Origin: Actinomyces sp. Marseille-P3109
GTDB lineage: Bacteria; Actinomycetota; Actinomycetes; Actinomycetales; Actinomycetaceae
Direction of reading: 5' to 3'
DNA length: 64,000 bases
Assembly (NCBI RefSeq): GCF_900323545.1
Contig: NZ_OOHN01000008.1
Span: 2,400,932-2,464,931, forward strand
Part shown: positions 17,694 to 26,205 of the stretch, piece by piece
Position numbering within the stretch: position 1 is the first letter of the stretch
How the letters are laid out: every line of letters starts with the position of its first letter
Program-made: the position numbers and the translations under genes
The notes under the pieces: generated by a model
Databases searched by the model: none
Seen by the model: the letters and a program-made list of their open reading frames with translations, nothing else
Told to the model about the DNA's origin: nothing

Positions 17694-17780
17694 TCAGAGG
17701 TTGACCTGACGGGAGATGATGCCGGCCCTGGCGCGGCGGACCTCGGGGGCCACAGGGCTCTCGTCCGCCAGGGCGACGTC
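17694..17780 (-). pseudogene. Duplicated 3' remnant of the DUF5926 gene
   Basis: These 87 bp match 18759-18845 with 8 differences (about 91% identity). That segment is the last 28 codons plus stop of the minus-strand DUF5926 gene. The remnant has the same orientation and keeps the stop codon, but nothing of the gene remains upstream. The two copies flank the DUF817 gene as direct repeats, which suggests that DUF817 was inserted by a duplication event or that an ancestral tandem copy was lost. Confidence 0.75.
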
Positions 17781-17801
17781 ACGGTACGGCATACTTCGGC
17801 C

Positions 17802-18659
17802 GTGCCTGAAACCGTGCGCCTTCCGCTGAGTCGGTGGCGGCTACTCCCCCGCCGCCTGGTCCAGTTCGCCCTCCTGGAACTGGCCTGCTGCGCCTTCGCC
17901 ATCGCCATCTTCGCCGGGCTCGCGGTCAGCGCCCTGATCTGGAACCATGCGGATCCTCCGATCGCCCGCTACGACGCCCTCATGATCTACGTCGTCGTTG
18001 TTCAGATCGCCTTCGTCGCCCTGAAGCAGGAGACCTGGCGCGAGCTCGGCGTCATCTGCGCCTTCCACCTCATCGGGCTGGCGCTGGAGGTATTCAAGGT
18101 CCACACCGGCTCCTGGGCCTATCCGGACGCCGGGGTGGTGCGCATCGGCGGGGTGCCGGTCTTCTCCGGATTCATGTACGCCTCTGTCGGCTCCTACATC
18201 TGCCAGGCCTTCCGACGCCTCGACCTGCACGTGGGCGGCTTTCGGTGGTGGCCGGTGAGCCTGTTGGCCGTGGCCGCCTACCTCAACTTCTTCACCCACC
18301 ACGTCATCATCGACCTGCGCTGGGGCATTACCGCCGGTTTCCTCATCGCCCTGTGGGGAAGCGCCGTCCACTTCACTGTCGGCGGGGACCGCTACTGGAT
18401 GCCGACGACGGTGGCCTTCATCCTCATCGGGGGATTCCTCTGGCTGGCGGAGAACCTGGCCACGGCGCTGAGTGCCTGGCGCTACCCCGACCAGGCCGAC
18501 GGCTGGCACCTGGTGCATGCCGGCAAGTTCGGCAGCTGGGCACTGCTCATCTCGCTCAGTTTTGTGCTCGTCGCCGCCGTCAAGGCGAAGGAGGGCACCC
18601 TCTACGGACGCGGTCTGCCGCGCGTGATGCGCCGGAGCCTGCGCATCACCGAGACCTGA
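17802..18659 (+). CDS. DUF817 family integral membrane protein
   Basis: A 285-aa protein with seven to eight hydrophobic segments, matching the DUF817 family of unknown function. Conserved polar positions lie in ALKQETWRELGVICAFHLIG, FKVHTGSWAYPD, FSGFMYASVGSYI and NFFTHHVIIDLRWG. The His and Asp residues within membrane segments suggest an enzyme or cation-binding protein. The GTG start at 17802 has CATACT 6 nt upstream (leaderless pattern), which overrides longer in-frame starts reading through the DUF5926 remnant. It sits between the two copies of that remnant. Confidence 0.85.
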   Translation: MPETVRLPLSRWRLLPRRLVQFALLELACCAFAIAIFAGLAVSALIWNHADPPIARYDALMIYVVVVQIAFVALKQETWRELGVICAFHLIGLALEVFKVHTGSWAYPDAGVVRIGGVPVFSGFMYASVGSYICQAFRRLDLHVGGFRWWPVSLLAVAAYLNFFTHHVIIDLRWGITAGFLIALWGSAVHFTVGGDRYWMPTTVAFILIGGFLWLAENLATALSAWRYPDQADGWHLVHAGKFGSWALLISLSFVLVAAVKAKEGTLYGRGLPRVMRRSLRITET

Positions 18660-18664
18660 ACCAA

Positions 18665-18737
18665 CGTCGAGCCGGGCATTCTTCGCGGTGTCCAACAGAA
18701 ATTCCGTAGGGCTACGCGAAGAATACCCGGCTCGACG
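18665..18737. terminator. Long inverted repeat between convergent genes
   Basis: Two 23-bp arms (18665-18687 and 18715-18737) differ at one position and are separated by 27 bp. It lies exactly between the 3' ends of the DUF817 and DUF5926 genes and could terminate both. The motifs GCCGGGCATTC and GAATACCCGGC recall the ends of the dispersed palindromic repeats, so it may belong to the same class of element. Confidence 0.6.
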
Positions 18738-18758
18738 AAAGTAGAGGGGAGGGAGGGC

Positions 18759-19655
18759 TCAGAGGTTGACCTGGCGGGAGATGATGCCGGCCTTGGCGCG
18801 GCGGACCTCGGGGGTCAGGGGGCTCTCATCCGCCAGTGCGGCGTCGAGGCGCTTGCCCATGGCCTGCAGCGGCTTGGTGAGCTCCTCGGCCTCCGTGCCG
18901 GGCACGAGCTCCCACACCGGGATGGCCACGCCGTTGGCCCGGAAGGCGCCGACGAAGCGTGCCCCCTCCTCCAGGTCGGACTCGCGCGCGGCGTGGATGC
19001 GGGCGAAGGCGTTGAAGAACTCGTCCTCGTCCTCCCCGCGCACCCAACGCACGAACTCCTTGGCGCCCAGGCGGCACCAGTAGGCGTGCTCGACGCCGGG
19101 CACGGGCCGGGTCGGAGCGATCTCGTCCTTGGCCCGCTCGATGGCCTCCTCGATGACCTGGCGGGTCTGCTCGTTGTTGCCGGCGGCCTGGGGGTCGACC
19201 CAGAAGTCGAAGGTCTCTCGCACGGAGATGACCGGCGGCTCGCTGGTGTCGAGGACGTCCTGGAGGCGCGGGCCGGGCTCGGGCAGGCCGTCGGAGCGCA
19301 GCGCCTGGCCCTCGGGCAGCTCGAGGGTGGCCAGGAGCGCGGCGGCGACGTCGCGGGAGGCGTCCCCGGAGTGCATGGAGGTCTGCATGGCCACGAGGAC
19401 CTCGCCGTCGGAGCGCTTGAGCCCCTGGACGAACTCGGGCAGGAGCGTGACGAGCTGGACCTGTCCGCCGCCGTACTCCTCGGTCAGGCGCACCGTGGCC
19501 GTGGCGGCCGGGATGATCTGGGCCATCGCCACGAGGTCCTCCTCCGCCGGGAGACCGGCGAAGGGTCGGGCGACGAACTCGATACTCTGCTTGCGGGGCC
19601 TGGCCGACTGGCCGGCCCCGGCCGGACGGCGCCCCTGGCGCTTCTTCTTCGACAT
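18759..19655 (-). CDS. DUF5926 family protein
   Basis: A 298-aa cytoplasmic protein conserved in actinobacteria, of unknown function (DUF5926-like; relatives are sometimes mislabelled as SecA-related). A basic N-terminus (SKKKRQGRR) is followed by a mixed alpha/beta body with FVARPFAGLPAEEDLVAM and a C-terminal segment ending PEVRRAKAGIISRQVNL. The ATG at 19655 has TAGGCT 7 nt upstream, supporting a leaderless start; a longer in-frame start at 19748 is not supported. Its last 87 bp are duplicated at 17694-17780. Confidence 0.82.
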   Translation of the reverse strand: MSKKKRQGRRPAGAGQSARPRKQSIEFVARPFAGLPAEEDLVAMAQIIPAATATVRLTEEYGGGQVQLVTLLPEFVQGLKRSDGEVLVAMQTSMHSGDASRDVAAALLATLELPEGQALRSDGLPEPGPRLQDVLDTSEPPVISVRETFDFWVDPQAAGNNEQTRQVIEEAIERAKDEIAPTRPVPGVEHAYWCRLGAKEFVRWVRGEDEDEFFNAFARIHAARESDLEEGARFVGAFRANGVAIPVWELVPGTEAEELTKPLQAMGKRLDAALADESPLTPEVRRAKAGIISRQVNL

Positions 19656-19800
19656 GCCCGTCAGCCTACCGGCCGGCCCGCGCCCCTCCCAGGCCGATGC
19701 CAGCCCGTCGACGCACCCATGACACGGCTCACGGCGGCTCGTAACCACTCACGGCGGCCGCACTCCGACGCCGGCCGGCAGCCCCAGGCGCACACCCGGC

Positions 19801-21422
19801 TCAGAAGCTCGAGGAGGAGCCGGCCCCGGAGAAGCCACCGCCTGTAGCCGCCGGAGAAGCTGCTACCCGAGAAGCTGGAGCCGGACCCTCCGGAGCTGCT
19901 CGACGGCGTGCAGGAGGAGGCCGAGTCGTAGCCCACCACCAGGTCGGAGACCGGGGTGAAGGAGCTGAACGACCCGCCGCCACCGGAGCCTGAGTCGGAC
20001 GAGCCGAGGACGAAGATCGCCGGCGAGGAGGGGTTGAGGCGGATCGTCGAGTGCGGGTTGTAACTGCCGTGCCCACCGTCCAGGTACCAGTAGCCGGCGT
20101 AGGCGGCTTCTTTGGATGCTTTGGACGAGTGCGAGTCGTAGCGTTGACGACGCTCGTCGGCGTACCTGGAGGTGTCGGCGTCGATGGCCTCACGCGCGAG
20201 CCGGGTCGCCTTCATCTTCGTCTCGCTGGCGATTTCGTCGAGCTCGTCGAGCGCGTCCGAGGGCCGGAGGGAGCCGTTCTCCAGCCCGGAGGTCATGTCG
20301 TCCAGGCACTGCTTACGGGAGCGAACCCAGTCGCGTTCCTCCTTGGTACGTTCCGGTATCGTGCCTCTGTTGGCGACGTCGGAGCTGTCGACCTGGTGGC
20401 ACAGGCGCCGCAGCGACTGCAGGTCCTCCAGGACCGGCCCCTGCTCATTGCTCCAGACTCGCTCCCAGCCGGGCGACAGGCTCAGGAAGGTCGCGGTGTT
20501 GGCGATGACGTCGTCGAGGGAGTTCGGAGTGCTTCTCCAACCTGGTGGCCCGCCTCAGCACTGAGATGCCGAACCACTGGGTGCGGTAGGGGTTGCCGAA
20601 GTCCTGCCAGGAACGGGTGACCTTCTCGTACTCGTTGCGGAACCACCGGTAACGGGCCATGACCTGGGCCCCGTGCGGCTCGTCCTCGGGGATCGTGCCG
20701 GCCAGGAGCTCGGTGGTCTCGTAGTCGTGGGTGACCTGCGAGTAGTGGCGCAGCGCCTCGCGCGCCCGGCGTCGCGCCGTGAAGCCGCGCCACAGGTAGT
20801 ACAAGAGCCAGGCGAAGCCCACGAGCGCCGAGATTCCGGGCAGGACGTAGGTCGTGCCCACGTCACCGCCACCGGGCCGGCCGATGACGTCTGCGGTCTT
20901 GGCCGCCATGGAGACGGTGCCCCCGTACCAGTCGGCCTGCCGGTACTGGTTCTTGGCGGCGTCCTGGATGGCGGCCTGCTGGTCCAGGGGGACCGCGACG
21001 TCCTCGCCGAAGTAGCAGCCCACCTTCCGTGCTTCCGGGGCGACCGCCAGGATCACCAGGCCATCGCTCCAGTAGTTGGAGTTCGACGTCGAGATCCACG
21101 GGACATCGGTGTCACCCGAGTGCGAGCGGGCGTACTCCAGCACCGCGTCGTTGAGGTTGTCGACGTCCCAGCCCGGGACCGTGAGCACGGCAACGTGGAC
21201 GTCGTGGCGGAACCGCATCGCCTGGATTTCCTTGACCAGCGGCTCGGTCTGGAGTATCCCGGCCTCGTCGTGGACCTCCACGCTGGGGTGGTGGCTGCCG
21301 CCGAAGGGCCAGATGATCATGATCGGCAGCACCGAGATAAGGGCCAGGCTCGCCACGATATTGACGGTGAAGGCCGTCACCGACCAGATTCTGCCCAGGC
21401 CGACGATACGGGACTGATGCAT
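19801..21422 (-). pseudogene. TPM-domain (DUF5129-like) membrane protein, two frameshifts
   Basis: The N-terminal frame begins at ATG 21422 (GGGAGA upstream). It has a membrane segment, a TPM-like extracytoplasmic domain (VHDEAGILQTEPLVKEI) and a second membrane segment followed by LRHYSQVTHDYE. Homology to the neighbouring paralogue stops at LEKHSE near 20523. It resumes in another frame at NSLDDVIAN, a net 8-bp deletion relative to the paralogue. A second shift is a single extra base near 19843: the middle frame ends in RRWLLRG, but another frame gives the expected Gly/Ser-rich end GGGFSGAGSSSSF. With both repaired the protein would be about 540 aa. True pseudogene or assembly error cannot be told apart here. 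Confidence 0.78.
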
Positions 21423-21527
21423 CTGTCTCCCTCGGTTCTCTTTGATCTCCTCTGCATTCACTGGTGTCATACGCCGGGGATGGACCCCAGCGGGTGGCTG
21501 TGACGGGTGCTGGCCCTGCCGCCGGCG

Positions 21528-22541
21528 TCAGGAGCCCGGGAACGTCCCGTCCCCGAGGAAGCCCGCGCGGGCCGGCGCATGTGGGCGGGGACCCGCGTAG
21601 GTCGTGGTGCAGCCGTCGGCCCAGTGGTGGTCCGGCACTCCTTCTCCGGGCCCGACGACGGTTCCGACGACGTCTAGCCACTCGTCGGCGCTCCGCCAAC
21701 GCTGCACCTCGGTGCCGGGGAGACCAAGGGACGGGCCGGCGCTGGCCGCACGGAGCGCCAGGCTGCTCACCGACCGGTGGACATCGGCGGAGATCCAGGC
21801 GAGCTCGTCGAGCGCCGCCGAGGGCTGCAGCTGGCCGGCGGACAGCTCGGAGGTCATCTCGGTGAGACGCTGGTGGTGGGCGCGGACCTGTTCTCGCGCC
21901 TCCACCGTGCCGCCGGGCGCGAAGACGAGGGAGTCGATCTGCTGGCACAGGCCCTGGAGCAGGTTGAGGTCCTGAAGGACTGGCCGCTGCTCGTCGTACC
22001 AGATCCGCTCCCAGCTGGAGGACAGACTCAGGAATGCGGCGTTACCGGCGATGACGTCGTCGGTCGACTCCAGTGCGGCCGAGCGTCGCTCGAGCTCGGA
22101 GACCCGCCTGAGCGTCCCCGGATCGAACCACTGGGCACCCCGGGGACTGCCGAGGTCCTGCCACGCCCGGGTCAGGCTCTCGTACTCGTCGCGGAACCAG
22201 CGGTAGTGGGCCATGACCCGGGCGCCGTGGGCCTCACCCTCAGGGATGAGGCGCGCCTGAAGCTCGGTGGCCTCGTAGTCGTGAGTGACCTGCGAGTAGT
22301 GGCGCAGAGCCTGCTCGGCCAGACGTCGCGCCGAGAAACCGCGCCACAGGTAGTAGCTGAGACCGCCTGCGCTCGGCAGGGCCAGCAGTATCGAGGCGGG
22401 CAGGAGGGCAGGCGCCCAGAGCGCCGCGGCCACCGGCGAGAGCAGCACGAGAGCCAGGCCGGCGGTCATGGTGACGCAGAAGGCCAGCAGCGAGCGGATC
22501 CCGCCCAGACGAACGCTGAGGGGCAGGTGCGTGCGTGGCAT
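21528..22541 (-). CDS. Membrane protein paralogous to the TPM/DUF5129-like gene
   Basis: An intact 337-aa relative of the frameshifted downstream gene. Two N-terminal membrane segments (about 15-60) are followed by YYLWRGFSARRLAEQALRHY and a long helical cytoplasmic part matching the neighbour (SQVTHDYEATELQARLIPE, STDDVIAGNAAFLSLS). It lacks the extracytoplasmic TPM domain and the Gly/Ser-rich C-terminus. The start ATG at 22541 has AGAGGAAG upstream. The 105-bp spacer to the downstream pseudogene suggests a former two-gene operon. Function unknown. Confidence 0.75.
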   Translation of the reverse strand: MPRTHLPLSVRLGGIRSLLAFCVTMTAGLALVLLSPVAAALWAPALLPASILLALPSAGGLSYYLWRGFSARRLAEQALRHYSQVTHDYEATELQARLIPEGEAHGARVMAHYRWFRDEYESLTRAWQDLGSPRGAQWFDPGTLRRVSELERRSAALESTDDVIAGNAAFLSLSSSWERIWYDEQRPVLQDLNLLQGLCQQIDSLVFAPGGTVEAREQVRAHHQRLTEMTSELSAGQLQPSAALDELAWISADVHRSVSSLALRAASAGPSLGLPGTEVQRWRSADEWLDVVGTVVGPGEGVPDHHWADGCTTTYAGPRPHAPARAGFLGDGTFPGS

Positions 22542-22847
22542 CCGTCTTCCTCTCACTGCGCCTCGAAACGGGGTCATGGGGACCGGCGATCCTGCGGCCA
22601 CCATCCATGCTTCATCCTTCCCCGCGATCAGGCCGCTTGCCATGGGGAGAGCAACACGGGACGGCCGTCCTGGCCTCCCGCAGTCATCCGGGTCGGCCTG
22701 GCCTGTGCTGCACGAGGGTCGGGGGCTACTGGGAGAGGTTCGGCTGCACTCCACAGGGGTGGGGGTTTCGTGCAGTAGGCACAACCCTTGGCCAGTACAC
22801 CCCCACCCTCGTGCAGTAGGCCGACCCGGGGCCGGCCCAGGACCGAT
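22542..22847. other. Intergenic spacer with the 109-bp repeat
   Basis: Between the DUF5129-like paralogue and the ridA gene 3' end. Apart from the 109-bp inverted-repeat element at 22708-22816 nothing coding was recognised. Confidence 0.5.
22708..22816 (+). repeat. 109-bp inverted-repeat element, copy A
   Basis: Starts CTGCACGAGGGT and ends ACCCTCGTGCAG, so the termini are inverted. Internal arms (CTACTGGGAGAGGTT against AACCCTTGGCCAGTA) extend the hairpin. An equally long copy with the same internal order lies at 50820-50928. Both are intergenic. Confidence 0.75.
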
Positions 22848-23246
22848 TCAGGATCGGGCGGCGATGGCCTCGATCTCGACGCCGGCCCCCAGCGGCAGGG
22901 CGGCGACGCCGAAGGCGGCCCGGGCCGGGAGCGTCTCACCGGTGAAGTAGCGGGCGTAGACCTCGTTGACGGCGGCGAAGTCGGCGATGTCGGCAAGCAG
23001 GACCGTGGTCTTGACGACGTCGTCGTACCCGAGCCCGGCCTCGGCCAGGATGGCACCCACATTCTTGAGGACCTGCTCGGCCTGGGCCTGGATATCGCCC
23101 TCGACAATCGCACCGGTGGCCGGGTCGAGCGGCACCTGGCCGGAGACGAAGACGAGCGAACCGGCCTCCTGACCGGTCGAGACACCCTGGGAGTAGGGGC
23201 CGACGGCGGCGGGGGCGCTGGCAGTGGCGATACGGCTGGCGGTCAT
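22848..23246 (-). CDS. ridA: RidA/YjgF/UK114 family enamine deaminase
   Basis: Hydrolyses reactive 2-aminoacrylate-type enamines released by PLP enzymes, preventing damage in the cytoplasm. The 132-aa protein has the full family outline: GPYSQGV near residue 16, VFVSGQVPLDPATG near 33, QAEQVLKNVGAILAEAG near 56, and the C-terminal VEIEAIA. The Arg used for substrate carboxylate binding lies in PARAAFGV. The ATG at 23246 has GAGGAACC directly upstream. Functional subclass (RidA versus Rid2-7) is not certain. Confidence 0.9.
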   Translation of the reverse strand: MTASRIATASAPAAVGPYSQGVSTGQEAGSLVFVSGQVPLDPATGAIVEGDIQAQAEQVLKNVGAILAEAGLGYDDVVKTTVLLADIADFAAVNEVYARYFTGETLPARAAFGVAALPLGAGVEIEAIAARS

Positions 23247-23493
23247 GGTTCCTCGTTCCTCCTGGACACTCGGGTGCGGTCGCGTTCCTGGGTCGTTGCT
23301 GGTGGGCGGCGCGGTGGTAGGGCCGCGCAGCAGCACGGCGTCGAGCGCCCGGCCCAGACTACCCATGCCCCGAGGCCCGGCTGACGTCGGGAGCCGGCCG
23401 GCTGCCGCCCCCACGTCCCAGCCTCAGAACGGCCAGTGTTTCGCACAGCGAAACGGGCTGATTCAACCAGTGGCACGTGACACACTGTGCCCC

Positions 23494-25176
23494 ATGCACG
23501 CACGCGCAGGACAGCCAGCACAGCCCGAAGACCTCATCGACGTCGACGAGGTCGTCTCCGCCTACTACGATCTCGTTCCCGATCCCTCGGTTCCGACTCA
23601 GAAGGTCGTCTTCGGTACCTCCGGGCACCGCGGTTCCTCTCTGGACACCGCTTTCAACGAGGCCCACATCGTGGCCACGACCGCCGCCATCGTGGAGTAC
23701 CGCCGCTCCCAGGGCACCGACGGCACCCTCTACCTGGGGCGCGACACCCACGCCCTGTCCGAGCCGGCCTGGCGCACCGCCATCGAGGTGCTCTCGGGTG
23801 CAGGCGTCATGACCGCCGTCGACGCGCGCGGCTCCTACACGCCCACCCCGGCCGTCTCACACTCCATCCTCCTGGCCAACGGCGCCGGCACCGAGGCCGG
23901 CGTGCGCACCGCCGGGCCGGGCCTGGCCGACGGCATCGTGGTGACGCCCTCCCACAACCCGCCGCGCGACGGCGGCTTCAAGTACAACCCGCCCACCGGC
24001 GGCCCGGCCGGCTCGGACGCCACCAGCTGGATCGCCGACCGCGCCAACGAGCTGTTGGCCTCGGGCTGGCAGGAGGTCCCCCGCGTCCCGGTCGCCGAGG
24101 CGCTCGACGGCCCCTACGTCATCAAGCACGACTACCTGGAGACCTACGTCGCCGACCTGGAGAATGTCATCGACCTCGACGCCATCCGCGAGGCCGGCGT
24201 GCGCATCGGGGCAGACCCGCTGGGCGGCGCCTCGGTCGACTACTGGGGCGCGATCGGCGAGCGCTACGGCCTGGAGCTCACGGTGGTCAACCCCGAGGTG
24301 GACCCGGCCTGGCACTTCATGACCCTGGACTGGGACGGCAAGATCCGCATGGACTGCTCCTCCCCCAACGCCATGGCCTCACTGCGCTCCACGATGACGC
24401 CCGACGCCGAGGGCAGAACCCCCTACGACGTCGCCACCGGGAACGACGCCGACTCCGACCGCCACGGCATCGTCACCCCCGACGGCGGGCTGATGAACCC
24501 CAACCACTTCCTGGCCGTGGCCATCGAGTACCTCTTCACCCACCGGCCCGGCTGGCCCGCCGACGCCGCCGTGGGCAAGACGCTGGTCTCCTCCAGCCTC
24601 ATCGACCGGGTGGCCGCCGCCATCGGCCGCACCCTCATCGAGGTGCCGGTGGGATTCAAGCACTTCGTGCCCGGGCTGCTCGACGGCTCGATCGGTTTCG
24701 GGGGCGAGGAGAGCGCGGGAGCCTCCTTCCTGCGCAAGGACGGCACCGTGTGGACCACGGACAAGGACGGCATCATCCTGGCCCTGCTGGCCAGCGAGAT
24801 CATCGCCGTCACCGGCAAGTCCCCCTCCCAGCTGCACGAGGAGCAGGTGGAGCGCTTCGGTGCCAGCGCCTACGCGCGCATTGACGCCGCCGCCACCAAG
24901 GAGGAGAAGGCCAAGCTCGCCGCCCTGGCCGCCGAGGACGTGACCGCCACCGAGCTGGCCGGCCAGGCGATCACCGCCCGGCTGGTCGACGCGCCCGGCA
25001 ACGGCGCCGCCATCGGCGGGCTCAAGGTCACCACCGAGGACGCCTGGTTCGCCGCCCGCCCCTCGGGCACGGAGGACGTCTACAAGATCTACGCCGAGTC
25101 CTTCAAGGGTGCCGACCACCTGGCGCAGGTCCAGGAGGAGGCCAAGCAGGTGGTCTCCGCGGCCCTGGGCGACTGA
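23494..25176 (+). CDS. pgm: Phosphoglucomutase (alpha-D-glucose phosphate-specific)
   Basis: Interconverts glucose 1-phosphate and glucose 6-phosphate in glycogen and cell-envelope sugar metabolism. The 560-aa protein has FGTSGHRGSSL at about residue 42, the phosphoserine loop TPSHNPPRDGG at about 151, the metal-binding DADSDRHGI at about 320, the sugar-binding GGEESAGASF and the phosphate-binding RPSGTEDVYKIY near the C-terminus. Length and motif order are normal. Start chosen at the ATG preceding HARAGQPA; a longer in-frame frame upstream lacks support. CACACT stands 7 nt before it. Confidence 0.95.
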   Translation: MHARAGQPAQPEDLIDVDEVVSAYYDLVPDPSVPTQKVVFGTSGHRGSSLDTAFNEAHIVATTAAIVEYRRSQGTDGTLYLGRDTHALSEPAWRTAIEVLSGAGVMTAVDARGSYTPTPAVSHSILLANGAGTEAGVRTAGPGLADGIVVTPSHNPPRDGGFKYNPPTGGPAGSDATSWIADRANELLASGWQEVPRVPVAEALDGPYVIKHDYLETYVADLENVIDLDAIREAGVRIGADPLGGASVDYWGAIGERYGLELTVVNPEVDPAWHFMTLDWDGKIRMDCSSPNAMASLRSTMTPDAEGRTPYDVATGNDADSDRHGIVTPDGGLMNPNHFLAVAIEYLFTHRPGWPADAAVGKTLVSSSLIDRVAAAIGRTLIEVPVGFKHFVPGLLDGSIGFGGEESAGASFLRKDGTVWTTDKDGIILALLASEIIAVTGKSPSQLHEEQVERFGASAYARIDAAATKEEKAKLAALAAEDVTATELAGQAITARLVDAPGNGAAIGGLKVTTEDAWFAARPSGTEDVYKIYAESFKGADHLAQVQEEAKQVVSAALGD

Positions 25177-25219
25177 GGCCTCCGCACCCACAGCCCGCCC
25201 GCACACCTCTTTTCGCGGT

Positions 25220-25279
25220 CGGGGGCATTCGGCGCCGTCGCGGATAGGAATCCTGCACCCGTACGCGTGGAATGCCCCT
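25220..25279 (-). repeat. Dispersed 60-bp palindromic repeat, copy 2
   Basis: On the minus strand reads GGGGCATTCCACGCG, then GGGTGCAGGATTCCT, then GACGGCGCCGAATGCCCCCG. It is the same element as at 6560-6619 and 26001-26060. It fills most of the spacer between pgm and the GNAT gene. Confidence 0.65.
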
Positions 25280-25338
25280 GGCCGCGGAGGAGTGGGTGAG
25301 CGTTCGACGTCGGGCGGCCGACTGGCCAGAATGCAGGT

Positions 25339-25869
25339 ATGGACATCAGCGACTCCACGATCCTGCACATCCGCACGGCCCGCACGGACCCGGCAGGGCA
25401 GGCACAGGACGCGGCCATGGCGGCCGCTCTGGAGGCCATCTGCTTCCCGCCCGAGCAGGCAGCCAGTCCAACGACGATCGCCGAGCGGATGGCCAGCTAC
25501 GCCGACCACTTCTGGCTGATCGAGGATGAGGGCGGCACGCTGCTGGCGCTGGTCAACGGCCTGTGCACCAACGAGCGCGACCTGAGCGACGAGATGTACG
25601 AGGACGCCTCGATGTACGACCCCGACGGCGCCTGGCAGATGATCTTCGGCGTCGCCACAGCGCCCGCCGCCCAGGGGCAGGGGCTGGCCACCCGCCTGCT
25701 GCACACCGTCATCGAGACGACGCGCACCCACGGCCGCCAGGGGCTGGTGCTCACCTGCCTCGACGACCTCGTGCCCTTCTACGCACGACTCGGTTTCGTC
25801 GACGAGGGCCTGTCCGCCTCCAACCACGGCAGCATGCCCTGGCACCAGATGCGGCTCACCCTGGCCTGA
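25339..25869 (+). CDS. GNAT family N-acetyltransferase
   Basis: A 176-aa acetyl-CoA-dependent N-acetyltransferase. The central part carries MIFGVATAPAAQGQGLATRLL (about 104-124), whose Q-G-x-G-x-A segment is the acetyl-CoA pyrophosphate loop, and the last beta-strand region reads PFYARLGFVDEG. The start ATG at 25339 has CAGAAT 6 nt upstream (leaderless pattern). It lies between two copies of the dispersed palindromic repeat and has no operon partner. The acceptor substrate is unknown. Confidence 0.87.
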   Translation: MDISDSTILHIRTARTDPAGQAQDAAMAAALEAICFPPEQAASPTTIAERMASYADHFWLIEDEGGTLLALVNGLCTNERDLSDEMYEDASMYDPDGAWQMIFGVATAPAAQGQGLATRLLHTVIETTRTHGRQGLVLTCLDDLVPFYARLGFVDEGLSASNHGSMPWHQMRLTLA

Positions 25870-26205
25870 TCGGCGGCACGCCGGCCTGACCGCGACCGCG
25901 GCGCCTTCGGCCGCCCGCGTGCCTTCCGGCCTCGCGCCTGCGTGACACGCCCGCCTCCCGCCGGGGACATTCTGCGCGGGCGGGTGCGATCGGCGCCGGG
26001 CGGGGTCATTCGACGCCGTCGGGGACAGGAATCCTGCACCCTTACGCGTGGAAGTTCCCCGGCTGCAAGAAAATGTCCCCGTACGCGCAGACGGCGGTTC
26101 GCCGGCGTCACATGTCTCCACCCGCAAGGAGGACGATGCCGAACGGCTCAACCGACGCAAAATATCCCCGGCCGCGGGGCGGGGCAAACGACTAGGGTGA
26201 CGGGT
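25870..26205. other. Intergenic spacer rich in repeat fragments
   Basis: Holds the repeat copy at 26001-26060 and a further fragment at 25966-26000 (GGGGACATTCTGCGCG, resembling 1278-1293). Direct and inverted GGGGACATT / AATGTCCCC blocks continue to about 26080. No open frame with coding character was seen. The -10-like TAGGGT of the next gene is at 26193-26198. Confidence 0.5.
26001..26060 (-). repeat. Dispersed 60-bp palindromic repeat, copy 3
   Basis: On the minus strand reads GGGGAACTTCCACGCG, then GGGTGCAGGATTCCTGTCC, then GACGGCGTCGAATGACCCCG. Very similar to copies at 6560 and 25220. Confidence 0.65.
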
